The notes beneath the pieces were generated by a model. The model searched no databases. It was not told the DNA's origin and worked only from the letters and a program-made list of their open reading frames with translations. Of a stretch of DNA of 64,000 bases, positions 10,008 through 18,773 are shown piece after piece. Source of the stretch: Sunxiuqinia sp963974515. Its GTDB lineage: Bacteria > Bacteroidota > Bacteroidia > Bacteroidales > Prolixibacteraceae. The position numbers and the translations under genes are program-made. Where the stretch lies: the NCBI RefSeq assembly GCF_963974515.1, contig NZ_CAXBDD010000002.1, positions 1 through 64,000 of the forward strand, read 5' to 3'. Position 1 is the first letter of the stretch; each line of letters starts with the position of its first letter.

Positions 10008-10868
10008 TTATTTCAGTTTATTCATCCATTGCCGCGTTCCTTTAAATAAACAGGTTTTAGATGCAAATACAGCTGATTTATCAAGTGCCTCAGCGAAAGT
10101 ATTTTTAGTTAACAGGTAATAGCAGAAAGCACCGTGAAAGAAATCACCTGCACCGAGTGTATCGACCACCTGGACTTTTGGAACATCAATTAAATCAATC
10201 TGATCCGAAGTTTGTGCAATAATTTGCTCTCCCCCTCGAGTGATCACTTTATAGGTGATCGAAAACCGATCGAGAAAAGCAAAAACAGTCTCGGGAGTTT
10301 GACAATCCGGCGGAGAAAAATCGTTTGAACAAACCGCGTAATCGACAAAAGGCAATAGTTGCGGTAGATGAGGTTTCCAGCTTCCGCCATCAAAAACGAC
10401 AGGTACTTGCCGGCTCCGGGCCTCTTGGGCAAGTTTAATCGCCACTTCGGGGTAAAAGCCATCCAGCATCAAAAGTTCAGGACAATACCTATCGAATAGT
10501 TTTTTTTCATCCAGCGAAACATCTAATTTTTTGGGATTATGTGTGAAGATTGTGCGATTTCCGTTAGTCGTTGTAATTACTGTAGCCAAAACCGGCTGAG
10601 CTAGTTGATCTTTTAAGAGATCGGTACAGCATACGCCGGCAGAAAGAAAGTCATCCTTAAAAATGGAATGAAAAGGACTTTGACCAATGGCAGTGATTAA
10701 ATGTGCTTCACCATTCAGTGCAGCAAATGCCACGGCTGCATTTGTTGCCGGACCGCCAACAAAAAACTCTGGCAGAGTGGTTTTTACTTTCACATTTTCT
10801 TTCGGAAATTCCTCAAGATAATATTGAATGTCGAGTGTGGCCAGACCAAAGAATAGGGCTTGTTTCAT
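10008..10868 (-). CDS. PfkB-family carbohydrate kinase (ribokinase-like)
   Basis: 286 residues. It has the ribokinase fold hallmarks: an N-terminal GG motif (FFVGGPATNAAVA) and the C-terminal DTLGAGDFFHGAF motif, whose Asp is the catalytic base and whose Gly-rich turn is the anion hole. It should phosphorylate a sugar or nucleoside with ATP; the substrate cannot be decided from sequence. The Met at 10868 is chosen over the longer frame start because the first beta strand (QALFFGLATLDI) follows immediately. It lies 65 bp downstream of fabG on the same strand. Confidence 0.85.
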   Translation of the reverse strand: MKQALFFGLATLDIQYYLEEFPKENVKVKTTLPEFFVGGPATNAAVAFAALNGEAHLITAIGQSPFHSIFKDDFLSAGVCCTDLLKDQLAQPVLATVITTTNGNRTIFTHNPKKLDVSLDEKKLFDRYCPELLMLDGFYPEVAIKLAQEARSRQVPVVFDGGSWKPHLPQLLPFVDYAVCSNDFSPPDCQTPETVFAFLDRFSITYKVITRGGEQIIAQTSDQIDLIDVPKVQVVDTLGAGDFFHGAFCYYLLTKNTFAEALDKSAVFASKTCLFKGTRQWMNKLK

Positions 10869-10933
10869 AGGGCTTGAAAAAAGAAAAGCCGCCACATGGA
10901 TTCGTGACGGCTCAATATTGAGTGCTTATAAAA

Positions 10934-11680
10934 TCAAGTATTCATTGCGCCACAAACATTAATCACTTGTCCGCTCACATAGCTCGATAAATCGGATGCC
11001 AGGAAAAGAGCCGTTTTGGCAACTTCTTCAGGTGTGCCTCCGCGTTTCATCGGAATATTGGCTTCCCAGGCTTTGCGTGCGTCTTCTGGAATTTTGGCGG
11101 TCATTTCAGTGATGATGAATCCCGGAGCAATCGCATTGCTGCGGACGCCCCGTGAACCGAGCTCTTTGGCAATCGACTTGGTGAATCCAATGATCCCTGC
11201 CTTTGAGGCTGAATAGTTAGATTGTCCTGCATTTCCGCTAACGCCAACCACCGAACTCAGGTTCACAATAGAGCCTGAACGTTGCTTCAGCATGGTTTTC
11301 TGAGCTGCTTTGGTAAAGTTAAAAACCGACTTCAGGTTGACATTGATCACAGCATCCCACTGTTCTTCCGTCATACGCATCAGCAATGTATCTTTTGTAA
11401 TCCCGGCATTATTCACCAGAGCATCAATTTGTCCAAATTCGTTGACAATTTCTGCAACTACCCTTTCGGTATCGGCAAAGTCAGCGGCATTCGAAGCATA
11501 GCCTTTCGCCTTTACACCCAAAGCAGCGATTTCCGCTTCGGTGGCTTTCATGTTTTCATCTTCAAAAAGATCGGTGAAAGCGATATTGCATCCCTCTTCG
11601 GCAAATTTAATGGCAATTGCTTTTCCAATGCCCCTTGATGCACCGGTAACGATAGCCGTTTTTCCTTCAAGAAGTTTCAT
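10934..11680 (-). CDS. fabG: 3-oxoacyl-[acyl-carrier-protein] reductase
   Basis: 248 residues, a short-chain dehydrogenase of typical FabG length. FabG reduces 3-ketoacyl-ACP with NADPH in fatty acid elongation. The cofactor motif TGASRGIGKA and the structural NNAG are present. The catalytic triad is Ser in NLSSVVG, then Tyr and Lys in YSASKAG. The C-terminus matches FabG closely (S-S-Y-V-S-G-Q-V-I-N-V-x-G-G position, here CGAMNT). A second SDR function cannot be ruled out, but the overall match is strong. Confidence 0.93.
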   Translation of the reverse strand: MKLLEGKTAIVTGASRGIGKAIAIKFAEEGCNIAFTDLFEDENMKATEAEIAALGVKAKGYASNAADFADTERVVAEIVNEFGQIDALVNNAGITKDTLLMRMTEEQWDAVINVNLKSVFNFTKAAQKTMLKQRSGSIVNLSSVVGVSGNAGQSNYSASKAGIIGFTKSIAKELGSRGVRSNAIAPGFIITEMTAKIPEDARKAWEANIPMKRGGTPEEVAKTALFLASDLSSYVSGQVINVCGAMNT

Positions 11681-11748
11681 AATAAATGATTTAATTTTTT
11701 GAATTTTGAATCTCGGGTAAAAGTAATAAAATATGCGAAACGGTTGGT

Positions 11749-11783
11749 CTAATCAATAGCAACTCCTTGCTTCTATTGATTAG
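11749..11783. repeat. Inverted repeat spanning the stop codon of the FkbM gene
   Basis: CTAATCAATAG at 11749-11759 pairs perfectly with CTATTGATTAG at 11773-11783 around a 13-nt loop. The right arm overlaps the last codons and stop of the minus-strand methyltransferase. A T-rich stretch follows on the plus strand only. It may be a weak terminator or an mRNA 3'-end hairpin. Confidence 0.5.
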
Positions 11784-12681
11784 ACTTTTTGTTTTCATTC
11801 ATCTTTACCGCTCTTATCAAACCCCTTCGAAAATAGGGTGCTTTTATTTTTTTGTCGAAATAGAAGAGCATATAGCCGTCCGAGTGGGACGAACGAAAAC
11901 CATAGGTTGATAGTAGCTTGGTAAACTCTTTTTCATCATTCTGCTTGTGATAGGTACAAACTGCCACTTTTAATGGGCTATGCGCTGAAAGAATGCGCTT
12001 GGCCCCTTCCAGTAAACGTGATTCTGCACCTTCCACATCAATCTTCAAAAATACACTCGAATCGTCGAGTGACAGATAGTCATCAAGTGTCGTATTGGTA
12101 TCGTTGGTAACGTCGCTGACAAATTTCTGCACAATCTTCACCTTATCTTTCCAAGGCTCGAAAGTCGCTTCTAGTGGCGCAATCCAGTCCTTATTCGCTT
12201 CAAAAAGAATAAGCTCTGACGCTTTCTCGACAACACTCAGTGCCAAATTTCCTTCTGCCGCGCCAACATCTACAAGCACTTCTCCTTCTTCAAAACGGAA
12301 TTCTTGCGTCAAATAGCGGTGTGGGCTCCGAATATCCTGCTCTTTTTTTAACAAATTATACAAATCCCGAATCTTTCGCTTGCCCCATCTTTTTTTGAAA
12401 TAAAGCCTTTTGCCATCCTGTAAAACATAGCGCATCCCTTTCTCCCGGTCATCAAAAACTTCAATATCCTCGGCATGATACTCATTCTGGAAATCATAAG
12501 GAAATATGGCTAAGGGATTTTTTTTTAGAAAATTCAGTGCCTGTTGAATTTCTACTGATGGAGGTTCATTCCTGCCATCGTAATAGTCAAGAATAGCGAC
12601 CGGAAGTTGTTTGGCCAGAATTCTTTTCCGGATAAACTTTGGAACCACAATTCTGTATAGCTTAGAAGTAAGTTGATTCAT
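11773..12681 (-). CDS. FkbM-family SAM-dependent methyltransferase
   Basis: 302 residues. The C-terminal two thirds carry the FkbM class I methyltransferase: a SAM-binding VDVGAAEGNLAL motif, an acidic strand end ILFEANKDW, and the family's FLKIDVEGAESRLLEGA signature. The N-terminal 110 residues are family-specific without a clear domain. FkbM enzymes O-methylate sugars or natural products and often sit in polysaccharide loci. Here it is divergent from a DUF4422 glycosyltransferase (181 bp apart), which suggests surface glycan modification. Its stop overlaps an inverted repeat. Confidence 0.85.
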   Translation of the reverse strand: MNQLTSKLYRIVVPKFIRKRILAKQLPVAILDYYDGRNEPPSVEIQQALNFLKKNPLAIFPYDFQNEYHAEDIEVFDDREKGMRYVLQDGKRLYFKKRWGKRKIRDLYNLLKKEQDIRSPHRYLTQEFRFEEGEVLVDVGAAEGNLALSVVEKASELILFEANKDWIAPLEATFEPWKDKVKIVQKFVSDVTNDTNTTLDDYLSLDDSSVFLKIDVEGAESRLLEGAKRILSAHSPLKVAVCTYHKQNDEKEFTKLLSTYGFRSSHSDGYMLFYFDKKIKAPYFRRGLIRAVKMNENKKSNQ

Positions 12682-12836
12682 GGAATAAAAAACAGTTTAT
12701 TAAAACTTGAAGACCAAAACTCTGACTCAAAATAAAATTAGGCCGTGAAGGTATGAATTTATAGGAAATTTTTTGCATGAGCTAATAACAAAGCAATATT
12801 TGCGGGGAAGTGATTACTAAAACCTATTAAAACCAT

Positions 12837-12844
12837 TATTTTTG
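12837..12844 (+). promoter_or_regulatory. Bacteroidota -7 promoter element
   Basis: TATTTTTG fits the Bacteroidota TAnnTTTG -7 element and lies 19 bp before the DUF4422 gene start. No TTTG -33 box at the usual spacing was found, so only the -7 part is supported. Confidence 0.45.
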
Positions 12845-12863
12845 TGCAAAATAAAATTCATGA

Positions 12864-13679
12864 ATGGCTGATCTTCCAAAGACAAGAATCTACGTTTTTT
12901 ACTACAAATGCGGCCCCACGCTTGAAATAAGCCCCATCTACCAGCCAATTATGGCAGGGAAAGCACGGTTATCAGCAGGCAGCGATATTCCTGGTGATGA
13001 TACCGGGGACAATATTTCCGAAAAGAATAATTATTACAGCGAGCTGACCGGCATTTATTGGGTATGGAAAAACACAACGCAGGACATCGTTGGCAGCGTA
13101 CACTACCGGCGATTTCTTACTCAAAAGAATGAGCCGCTACCCCATCGTATCAAGCGATTTCTTTATTATTTAGCGGGTTTGCAAAAGAAACGTTTTGGAC
13201 TGACCTATACCAAAAACATCGCGTTTTTTAAACCCAGAATTTTAACTGAAAACGAGATCCTTGATATATTGCAGACCTACGATCTCATTTTGCCACAGCG
13301 GCGAAAGCTAAAATATACTGTGCGCACGCATTACTCCCGGTACCACAATCCGGCAGACCTGGAACTGATCGAATCAATTATCAATGAGCGATGTCCGGAA
13401 TATTTAAACGCGCTTCAACGGGTGCTGGGGGGGAAACGCCTGTTTGCCAATAACATGTTTATTATGAAGCGACAAGACTTTGACCGGTGCATGACGTGGC
13501 TTTTTGATGTACTCTTTGAATTTGAACGACGAATTGAACTGAGCGATTATCAGGGCTATCAGGAACGAATAATGGGTTTTATGGCTGAGCGACTTTTCAA
13601 TGTTTGGTTTACCCGCGAAAATCTTCGGATTAGGGAACTGCCAGTAATTTATTTCAAACATTTTAAGTTTTCCGAATAA
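12864..13679 (+). CDS. DUF4422 glycosyltransferase-like protein
   Basis: 271 residues, the DUF4422 family found in capsular and exopolysaccharide loci, thought to be glycosyltransferases. Family features visible are the early Y-Q-P-I-x-x-G segment, the motif NISEKNNYYSELTGIYWVWKN, VGSVHYRRFL shortly after, and the C-terminal FANNMFIMKRQDFDRCMTWLF region. The protein is cytosolic with no membrane segment. An upstream ATG at 12860 is followed by a stop, so 12864 is the first usable start. It is divergent from the FkbM methyltransferase; both may act on the same glycan. Confidence 0.82.
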   Translation: MADLPKTRIYVFYYKCGPTLEISPIYQPIMAGKARLSAGSDIPGDDTGDNISEKNNYYSELTGIYWVWKNTTQDIVGSVHYRRFLTQKNEPLPHRIKRFLYYLAGLQKKRFGLTYTKNIAFFKPRILTENEILDILQTYDLILPQRRKLKYTVRTHYSRYHNPADLELIESIINERCPEYLNALQRVLGGKRLFANNMFIMKRQDFDRCMTWLFDVLFEFERRIELSDYQGYQERIMGFMAERLFNVWFTRENLRIRELPVIYFKHFKFSE

Positions 13680-13711
13680 TTTTGCTTGACGGAATACGCT
13701 CCAGCCAATAA

Positions 13712-13742
13712 CTTGTGGCTACCCTCACATTTTGTACTTTTG
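13712..13742 (+). promoter_or_regulatory. Bacteroidota-type promoter of mnmE
   Basis: A TACTTTTG -7 element (13735-13742) is preceded by CTTG (13712-13715) with a 19-bp spacer, close to the TTTG-N19-TAnnTTTG consensus. It lies 22 bp before the mnmE ATG, leaving a short leader. Confidence 0.6.
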
Positions 13743-13764
13743 TCTCAATTCAAATTACGACATC

Positions 13765-15162
13765 ATGATTGATCAATCCACCATATGCGCTATTGCTACT
13801 TCTCCCGGAGTTGGAGCGATTGCCACCATCCGTTTATCGGGCGATGAAGCCATAGAAATAGCCGATAAGGTATTTCATTCACCGATTGAAAACAAAATGC
13901 TGGCCAACCAGAAAGCCAACACACTGCACGTAGGAACAATCAGCGAAGGGCCCGAAATCATTGATGAAGTGGTCGTCTCTCTGTTTCGTGCGCCCCAGTC
14001 GTTTACCGGCGAAGATGTGGTTGAAATTACCTGCCACGGCTCGTCGTACATCCAGCAACGTTTGCTGGAATTATTGCTGAAAAGTGGCGCTCGAATGGCG
14101 CGTCCCGGCGAATTTACCCAGCGGGCTTTTCTGAATGGCAAGATGGATTTGTCGCAGGCCGAAGCGGTTGCCGACTTAATAGCATCGAGCAATGCGGCCA
14201 ATCACAAAATGGCCCTAAAACAAATGCGGGGTGGCTTTTCCAACGAAATCAAAAAACTGCGCGATCAACTCCTGCACTTTATTGCCATGGTTGAGTTGGA
14301 GCTGGATTTCGGTGAAGAGGACGTGGAGTTTGCCGACCGCAAACAGTTGATTGAGCTGACTGAGAAAATCGAACGCCTGCTTAACAAGCTTGCCGGCTCA
14401 TTTAAGCTGGGCAATGTATTGAAAAACGGTGTTCCTGTGGCCATTGTTGGCGAAACAAATGTGGGCAAGTCTACCCTACTCAACGCCATCTTAAACGAGG
14501 AAAAAGCCATCGTGTCCGACATTCATGGGACAACGCGCGATGTGATTGAAGATGTGGTGAATATTGACGGTACGGCTTTTCGATTTTTCGACACGGCTGG
14601 CATCCGCGAAACCATTGACCAGATTGAAACCCTCGGAATTGAGCGCAGTTACAGCAAACTGGAGCAAGCCGAAATTGTCTTGTTGGTCACAGATTTATCA
14701 AACCCCATCGACTTGATCAGGCAGCGTGTAGAACTGATTCGTGAACGCGTTCAGGATCAAAAATTGATTATCGTTGGAAATAAAGCCGATCTGGGTGGCA
14801 AGGCAAAAGTCAAGGAAATGCTGGATGCTTTCATCCTGTCTGAGAATGAAGACCTGGTCTTTATTTCAGCAAAGCAACAACAAAACCTCGAAGCGTTGAT
14901 TGAGTTGCTAAAGGAAAACGCCAATCTGCAACAGGCTGAAGGCACTGATGTGATTGTTTCGAACATCCGCCACTACGAAGCGCTGACCAATGCCCACCGA
15001 GCTGTTATCCGGGTGATTGATGGACTAGAAGATGGTATCAGCGGCGATTTTCTGGCACAGGACATCCGCGAATGCCTTCATTACTTGGGTGAAATAACCG
15101 GCGAAATCAGCAACGACGAAGTACTGGGGCATATCTTCAAGAATTTCTGTATCGGAAAGTAA
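13765..15162 (+). CDS. mnmE: tRNA modification GTPase MnmE
   Basis: 465 residues. MnmE works with MnmG to install the cmnm5 group on wobble uridine of several tRNAs. The N-terminal folate-binding domain (STICAIATSPGVGAIATIRLSG) starts at once. The GTPase domain sits inside a helical domain with G1 GETNVGKST, G2 at the GTTRD loop, G3 DTAGIRET and G4 GNKAD. The C-terminal CIGK with its conserved Cys is intact. The frame extends 11 codons upstream, but the ATG at 13765 matches the family start and follows a good promoter. It converges on pstB with a 13-bp gap. Confidence 0.96.
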   Translation: MIDQSTICAIATSPGVGAIATIRLSGDEAIEIADKVFHSPIENKMLANQKANTLHVGTISEGPEIIDEVVVSLFRAPQSFTGEDVVEITCHGSSYIQQRLLELLLKSGARMARPGEFTQRAFLNGKMDLSQAEAVADLIASSNAANHKMALKQMRGGFSNEIKKLRDQLLHFIAMVELELDFGEEDVEFADRKQLIELTEKIERLLNKLAGSFKLGNVLKNGVPVAIVGETNVGKSTLLNAILNEEKAIVSDIHGTTRDVIEDVVNIDGTAFRFFDTAGIRETIDQIETLGIERSYSKLEQAEIVLLVTDLSNPIDLIRQRVELIRERVQDQKLIIVGNKADLGGKAKVKEMLDAFILSENEDLVFISAKQQQNLEALIELLKENANLQQAEGTDVIVSNIRHYEALTNAHRAVIRVIDGLEDGISGDFLAQDIRECLHYLGEITGEISNDEVLGHIFKNFCIGK

Positions 15163-15175
15163 CCGCCGCAAAACT

Positions 15176-16006
15176 TCAATTCCCATCAATCAAGTACTTT
15201 TTAAGGATCTCCGTCTGCGGATTTTTCAGGATTTCATCCGGATGTCCTTGTTCAATGATGTCGCCATAATACATAAATACCACATGGTCGGCCAAACGAA
15301 CGGCCTGCCGTAATACGTGGGTTACCAAAATGATGGTGTAATGCTCCCTTAAGTCTTTGAAGAGGTTTTCAATGGTCTTGGTAGAAATGGGATCTAAAGC
15401 TGAAGTTGGCTCGTCGGCCAGGATAATTGTGGGTTTCACGGCCAACCCGCGAGCCAAACAAAGACGCTGTTGCTGACCAATGGAGAGGCTGGTTGCCGGA
15501 CTGTTCAGGCGGTCTTTCACTTCGTCCCACAGGCCCACCCGCTTCAGGTTCGACTCCACGCTGTGTGCAATGAGCTTTTTGTTGCGGACTCCCTTCAGCT
15601 TTAAACCATAGGACACATTTTTGTAAATTGAAACAGGCAGGGGAAACGGTCGCTGGGACAGCAAGCCCATCTTTTGCCGCATAATAGGGAGATCGTGTGA
15701 GGCTTTCAGGATATCTTTCCCGTCGATGAATACTTCGCCGCTGACGATCAGTTCCTTGTGCAAATCCGTTAAGCGGTTCAAACTTTTCAACAAGGTGGTT
15801 TTACCACAGCCCGAAGGTCCCAGCAAAACCACAATCTCATTTCGGGGGATATCCAGGTTAATATTTTTCAGAATTTCACCTTCTCGGGTTTTTACACTTA
15901 GTCCCTTGATCTGAATAATTGGTTTTTCGATGCCCGTCTTGCTCATCTTCAATTTTGATTTGGTGTGTACACTTGTCTGCTTGAATACCTTTTCTGTAAA
16001 CATCAT
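15176..16006 (-). CDS. pstB: Phosphate ABC transporter ATP-binding protein PstB
   Basis: 276 residues. It couples ATP hydrolysis to phosphate import through PstCA. Walker A is GPSGCGKTT, the signature is LSIGQQQR (Ile for the usual first Gly), Walker B is IILADEPTSALD, and the switch His lies in VTHVLRQAVRLADH. The start at 16006 is 4 nt after the pstA stop, which favours translational coupling. A shorter form starting at Met 15946 (MSKTGIE) would look more like the family N-terminus. It ends the pst block; no phoU follows, since mnmE converges here. Confidence 0.9.
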   Translation of the reverse strand: MMFTEKVFKQTSVHTKSKLKMSKTGIEKPIIQIKGLSVKTREGEILKNINLDIPRNEIVVLLGPSGCGKTTLLKSLNRLTDLHKELIVSGEVFIDGKDILKASHDLPIMRQKMGLLSQRPFPLPVSIYKNVSYGLKLKGVRNKKLIAHSVESNLKRVGLWDEVKDRLNSPATSLSIGQQQRLCLARGLAVKPTIILADEPTSALDPISTKTIENLFKDLREHYTIILVTHVLRQAVRLADHVVFMYYGDIIEQGHPDEILKNPQTEILKKYLIDGN

Positions 16007-16010
16007 CGTT

Positions 16011-16865
16011 CTATTTAATTATACTTTTTGAATACCGTTTGGATAACAGTCGTGCAGAGACACTGATAACTAGAATAAAGAAGGTTAAAACAACTGCGGC
16101 GGCATAGGCGCGTTGTCGAACTTCTTCAATGGGAGAACTAAGCTGAAAGAAAATGGCCAGCGGCAGTGTGGCTACCGGTTCATCAAGGGTAATGGGAATA
16201 TTATCGGTGTAGCCCGCCGTAAAAAGAACGGAGGCTGCGTCGCCAATTCCACGGCCGAAAGCCAACAACAAAGCCGTGATAAAGCCTGCAAATCCTTGTT
16301 TAAATAAAACTTTCATCGCTGTTTCAGTGCGGGTTGCTCCCAGTGAAAAAGAAGCCTCCTGCAACTCCACCGGAACGGTTTTCAGCACTTCATCAAAAGC
16401 CCGCACCAGGATCGGGGTAATTAGCAAGGCAACGGTAATGATTCCGGCCAACAACGAGGCATTCAAGCCAAAAAACAACATGACTGCGAAGCCAAACGCT
16501 CCGTAAACGATGGAGGGGATGCCCCACAGCGCATCCAACAGGTAGCGGATGGTATTTTGCGCCCGTTTCATCTTAATGAGCTGCACGTTGATAAACAAAG
16601 CTGCCGGCAGACCAATAAACACGGCCAGCAACGTAGCGCCAACCGAAAGGTAGAATGAGCCGACAATCGCATTGAGTATCCCACCTTCACCACCGAAATA
16701 ATAGCCACCTTCGGGCAGTTTGGTAATGGTGTCCCACGACAAGGCTCCAACCCCTTTGTTGAACACCACGAAAAGCAGGAACAACAAGATGCCAATAACC
16801 GAATAGGCAGCCACTAATGAGATTAGCTTAAAGATTTGCTCTTCTATGATTTTCCATTTTCTCAT
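16011..16865 (-). CDS. pstA: Phosphate ABC transporter permease PstA
   Basis: 284 residues, six predicted membrane helices. It carries the binding-protein-dependent permease signature: the EAA loop reads ELQEASFSLGATRTETAMKVLFKQGFAG in parts near residues 180-205. With PstC it forms the phosphate channel. It overlaps pstC by 4 bp (ATGA-type junction) and is followed 4 nt later by pstB. Confidence 0.93.
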   Translation of the reverse strand: MRKWKIIEEQIFKLISLVAAYSVIGILLFLLFVVFNKGVGALSWDTITKLPEGGYYFGGEGGILNAIVGSFYLSVGATLLAVFIGLPAALFINVQLIKMKRAQNTIRYLLDALWGIPSIVYGAFGFAVMLFFGLNASLLAGIITVALLITPILVRAFDEVLKTVPVELQEASFSLGATRTETAMKVLFKQGFAGFITALLLAFGRGIGDAASVLFTAGYTDNIPITLDEPVATLPLAIFFQLSSPIEEVRQRAYAAAVVLTFFILVISVSARLLSKRYSKSIIK

Positions 16866-17749
16866 AATTTCTCGGTTTTATGAATGAAATATCGGAAAAA
16901 CAGGTTAATGACCAGGATGATTACAAATAGCAACAGCGCGGAAAACATCAGCGCCGAATCGTAGTCTGGTATCGACATCATTTCTCCATAGTTGTTGGCA
17001 ATCAGGGCTGGCAGTGGATAACCCGGGCTGAAGGGTGATACCGAAATGTCGAGTGTGTTGCCAACCACCATCAGTACGGCTATGGTTTCGCCAAAGGCTT
17101 TGGCAATGCCCAGCCCAAAAGCTGAGATGATTCCGGGAAAGCCTTTTTTAAATATGACATGTTTCACCATCTCCCAATGAGTTGCCCCCAATGACAGCGA
17201 GGCTTCCTTCATGCCCACCGGAATGGTATGGAAGACCTCGATCAGCATGTTCAGCATGTAGGGGATACACATGACCGCCAAAACAACGCTACCAGCAAGC
17301 AGGCTGTAGCCAGAACTGGCGGTTACAAAAAAGGGTGCCACGTAGTCTGAAACCGCTGGCACAACGACCAGCACGCCCCATACCCCGTACACCACAGACG
17401 GGATTCCTGCCAGAATATCGATTACCGGCAACATCAGATTTAGCAATCGTATTTTGCCAAACTGAGTCAGATAAACAGCGGCAAAAAGGCATAAAGGAGC
17501 CGACAGGATAAACGACAAGACAGTGACGTAGGCCGAACTGTAAATAAAGGGCATAAACCCAAACTCACCCTTCATCGGGAACCATTTTGTGGAAAAGATC
17601 AATTCAGTAAAGGAATGATGAACCAATAGTGGAGCGGCCTTCCAATAAAGTCCAATAACAATCAGAACCGGAATGGACAATAATAAATACAATCCTCCCC
17701 GCATCCATATCGTAACAATAAGGTCAGTCAGCCTTCTACCTCTGTTCAT
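16862..17749 (-). CDS. pstC: Phosphate ABC transporter permease PstC
   Basis: 295 residues, six predicted membrane helices. The EAA loop (GMKEASLSLGATHWEMVKHV, then GFPGI) matches PstC, and the GIPSVVYGVWG motif before it is shared with PstA. The start lies 61 bp after the pstS stop and the end overlaps pstA by 4 bp, so both permeases are probably translated together. Confidence 0.93.
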   Translation of the reverse strand: MNRGRRLTDLIVTIWMRGGLYLLLSIPVLIVIGLYWKAAPLLVHHSFTELIFSTKWFPMKGEFGFMPFIYSSAYVTVLSFILSAPLCLFAAVYLTQFGKIRLLNLMLPVIDILAGIPSVVYGVWGVLVVVPAVSDYVAPFFVTASSGYSLLAGSVVLAVMCIPYMLNMLIEVFHTIPVGMKEASLSLGATHWEMVKHVIFKKGFPGIISAFGLGIAKAFGETIAVLMVVGNTLDISVSPFSPGYPLPALIANNYGEMMSIPDYDSALMFSALLLFVIILVINLFFRYFIHKTEKL

Positions 17750-17810
17750 TTTATAAGTTCGTTTTTATATTTCTTCGCCCAATTCAAAGTACATGTTCGT
17801 TCGAACGGGC

Positions 17811-18749
17811 TCAATTTAATTTGGATACCTGTTCTTCCAGTCTTGACTTTGTCAGCGGCACATAGCCAGCTTCGGAAACGAAAGCTTGTCCTTTGGTGAC
17901 CACCCACCTCAAAAAGTCGATCGTAGCTTGTTTCTCCGGTTTACCCTTAGATACCAGGTATAGCTCGCGGGCTGGTGGCGACGGATATTTCCCTTCGGCA
18001 ATGGCAGCCAGTATTTTATCAAATTTGTCGTAGAACGCCTCATCGGTATCAATGGCTCCGTTTTCATTCACATCGATGGGAATGACTTCAATCCCCTGGT
18101 TTCTATTGCCAGTTTGAATGTCATACAAATAAATTGTATTGTTGAAACCCACCCCTTTTTCGTTCTTCACCACGGCATCGGCCAATCCGGGGTCACCAAA
18201 CACGCCCACGCCTTTCAGGTCTTCCTGTTGACCGCCAAGGTAGGCTGCCCAGGTACCGGCAGCACCACAGGCATCGGAACGGGTAAAAACGTTGATAGCC
18301 AAATCAGTTTCAATCCCGGCAAGTTGGTTCCAGTTTATAATTTCACCCGTAACAAAGATGCTGCGGAACTCGTCGCGGGTGAGCCCACGCTGTTGAATGG
18401 CACTTAACACCGGACTTTTCGCATTGATGGTTGGGAGTACTGCGTCTTTGGTAACGCCCACCCACCAGGCACCTTTGTCAATCTCTTCCTGGACAATCTC
18501 ACGCGAGAACATGCCCAGGTCAACTGTACCCGACAAAGCGTCAGCCATCCCCTTTCCTGCCCCACCAGCAGATATATTGAACCGGACTCCGGGGTTTTCC
18601 TTCTGGTATTCTTCACTCCACTTAATTACCAGTGGATAGAGTGCGAACGCCCCGGAAAGACTAATGGTTTGTTCTTTCCTTTGGCCTGAAGAACAAGCGG
18701 AAAGACTGATGGCGATGGCCAAAAACAAAGCTAAGTTTCTATTCTTCAT
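17811..18749 (-). CDS. pstS: Phosphate ABC transporter substrate-binding lipoprotein PstS
   Basis: 312 residues. The signal peptide ends in a lipobox (LSAC, Cys near residue 19), so the protein is probably an inner-membrane-anchored lipoprotein. The mature part has PstS-family phosphate-binding segments: SGAFALYPLVIKW, ISAGGAGKGMADAL and the TRSDACGAAGTWAAYL stretch. It delivers phosphate to PstCAB. It lies 24 bp downstream of the porin gene and heads the pst genes, so one transcript from porin to pstB is likely. Confidence 0.92.
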   Translation of the reverse strand: MKNRNLALFLAIAISLSACSSGQRKEQTISLSGAFALYPLVIKWSEEYQKENPGVRFNISAGGAGKGMADALSGTVDLGMFSREIVQEEIDKGAWWVGVTKDAVLPTINAKSPVLSAIQQRGLTRDEFRSIFVTGEIINWNQLAGIETDLAINVFTRSDACGAAGTWAAYLGGQQEDLKGVGVFGDPGLADAVVKNEKGVGFNNTIYLYDIQTGNRNQGIEVIPIDVNENGAIDTDEAFYDKFDKILAAIAEGKYPSPPARELYLVSKGKPEKQATIDFLRWVVTKGQAFVSEAGYVPLTKSRLEEQVSKLN

Positions 18750-18773
18750 ATCTCTTATTTTTATAATTGCTTT

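Noticed and set aside
10887..10911. Imperfect hairpin between the fabG and pfkB-like genes
   Set aside because: Stem has a mismatch and no U-run; too weak to call a terminator.
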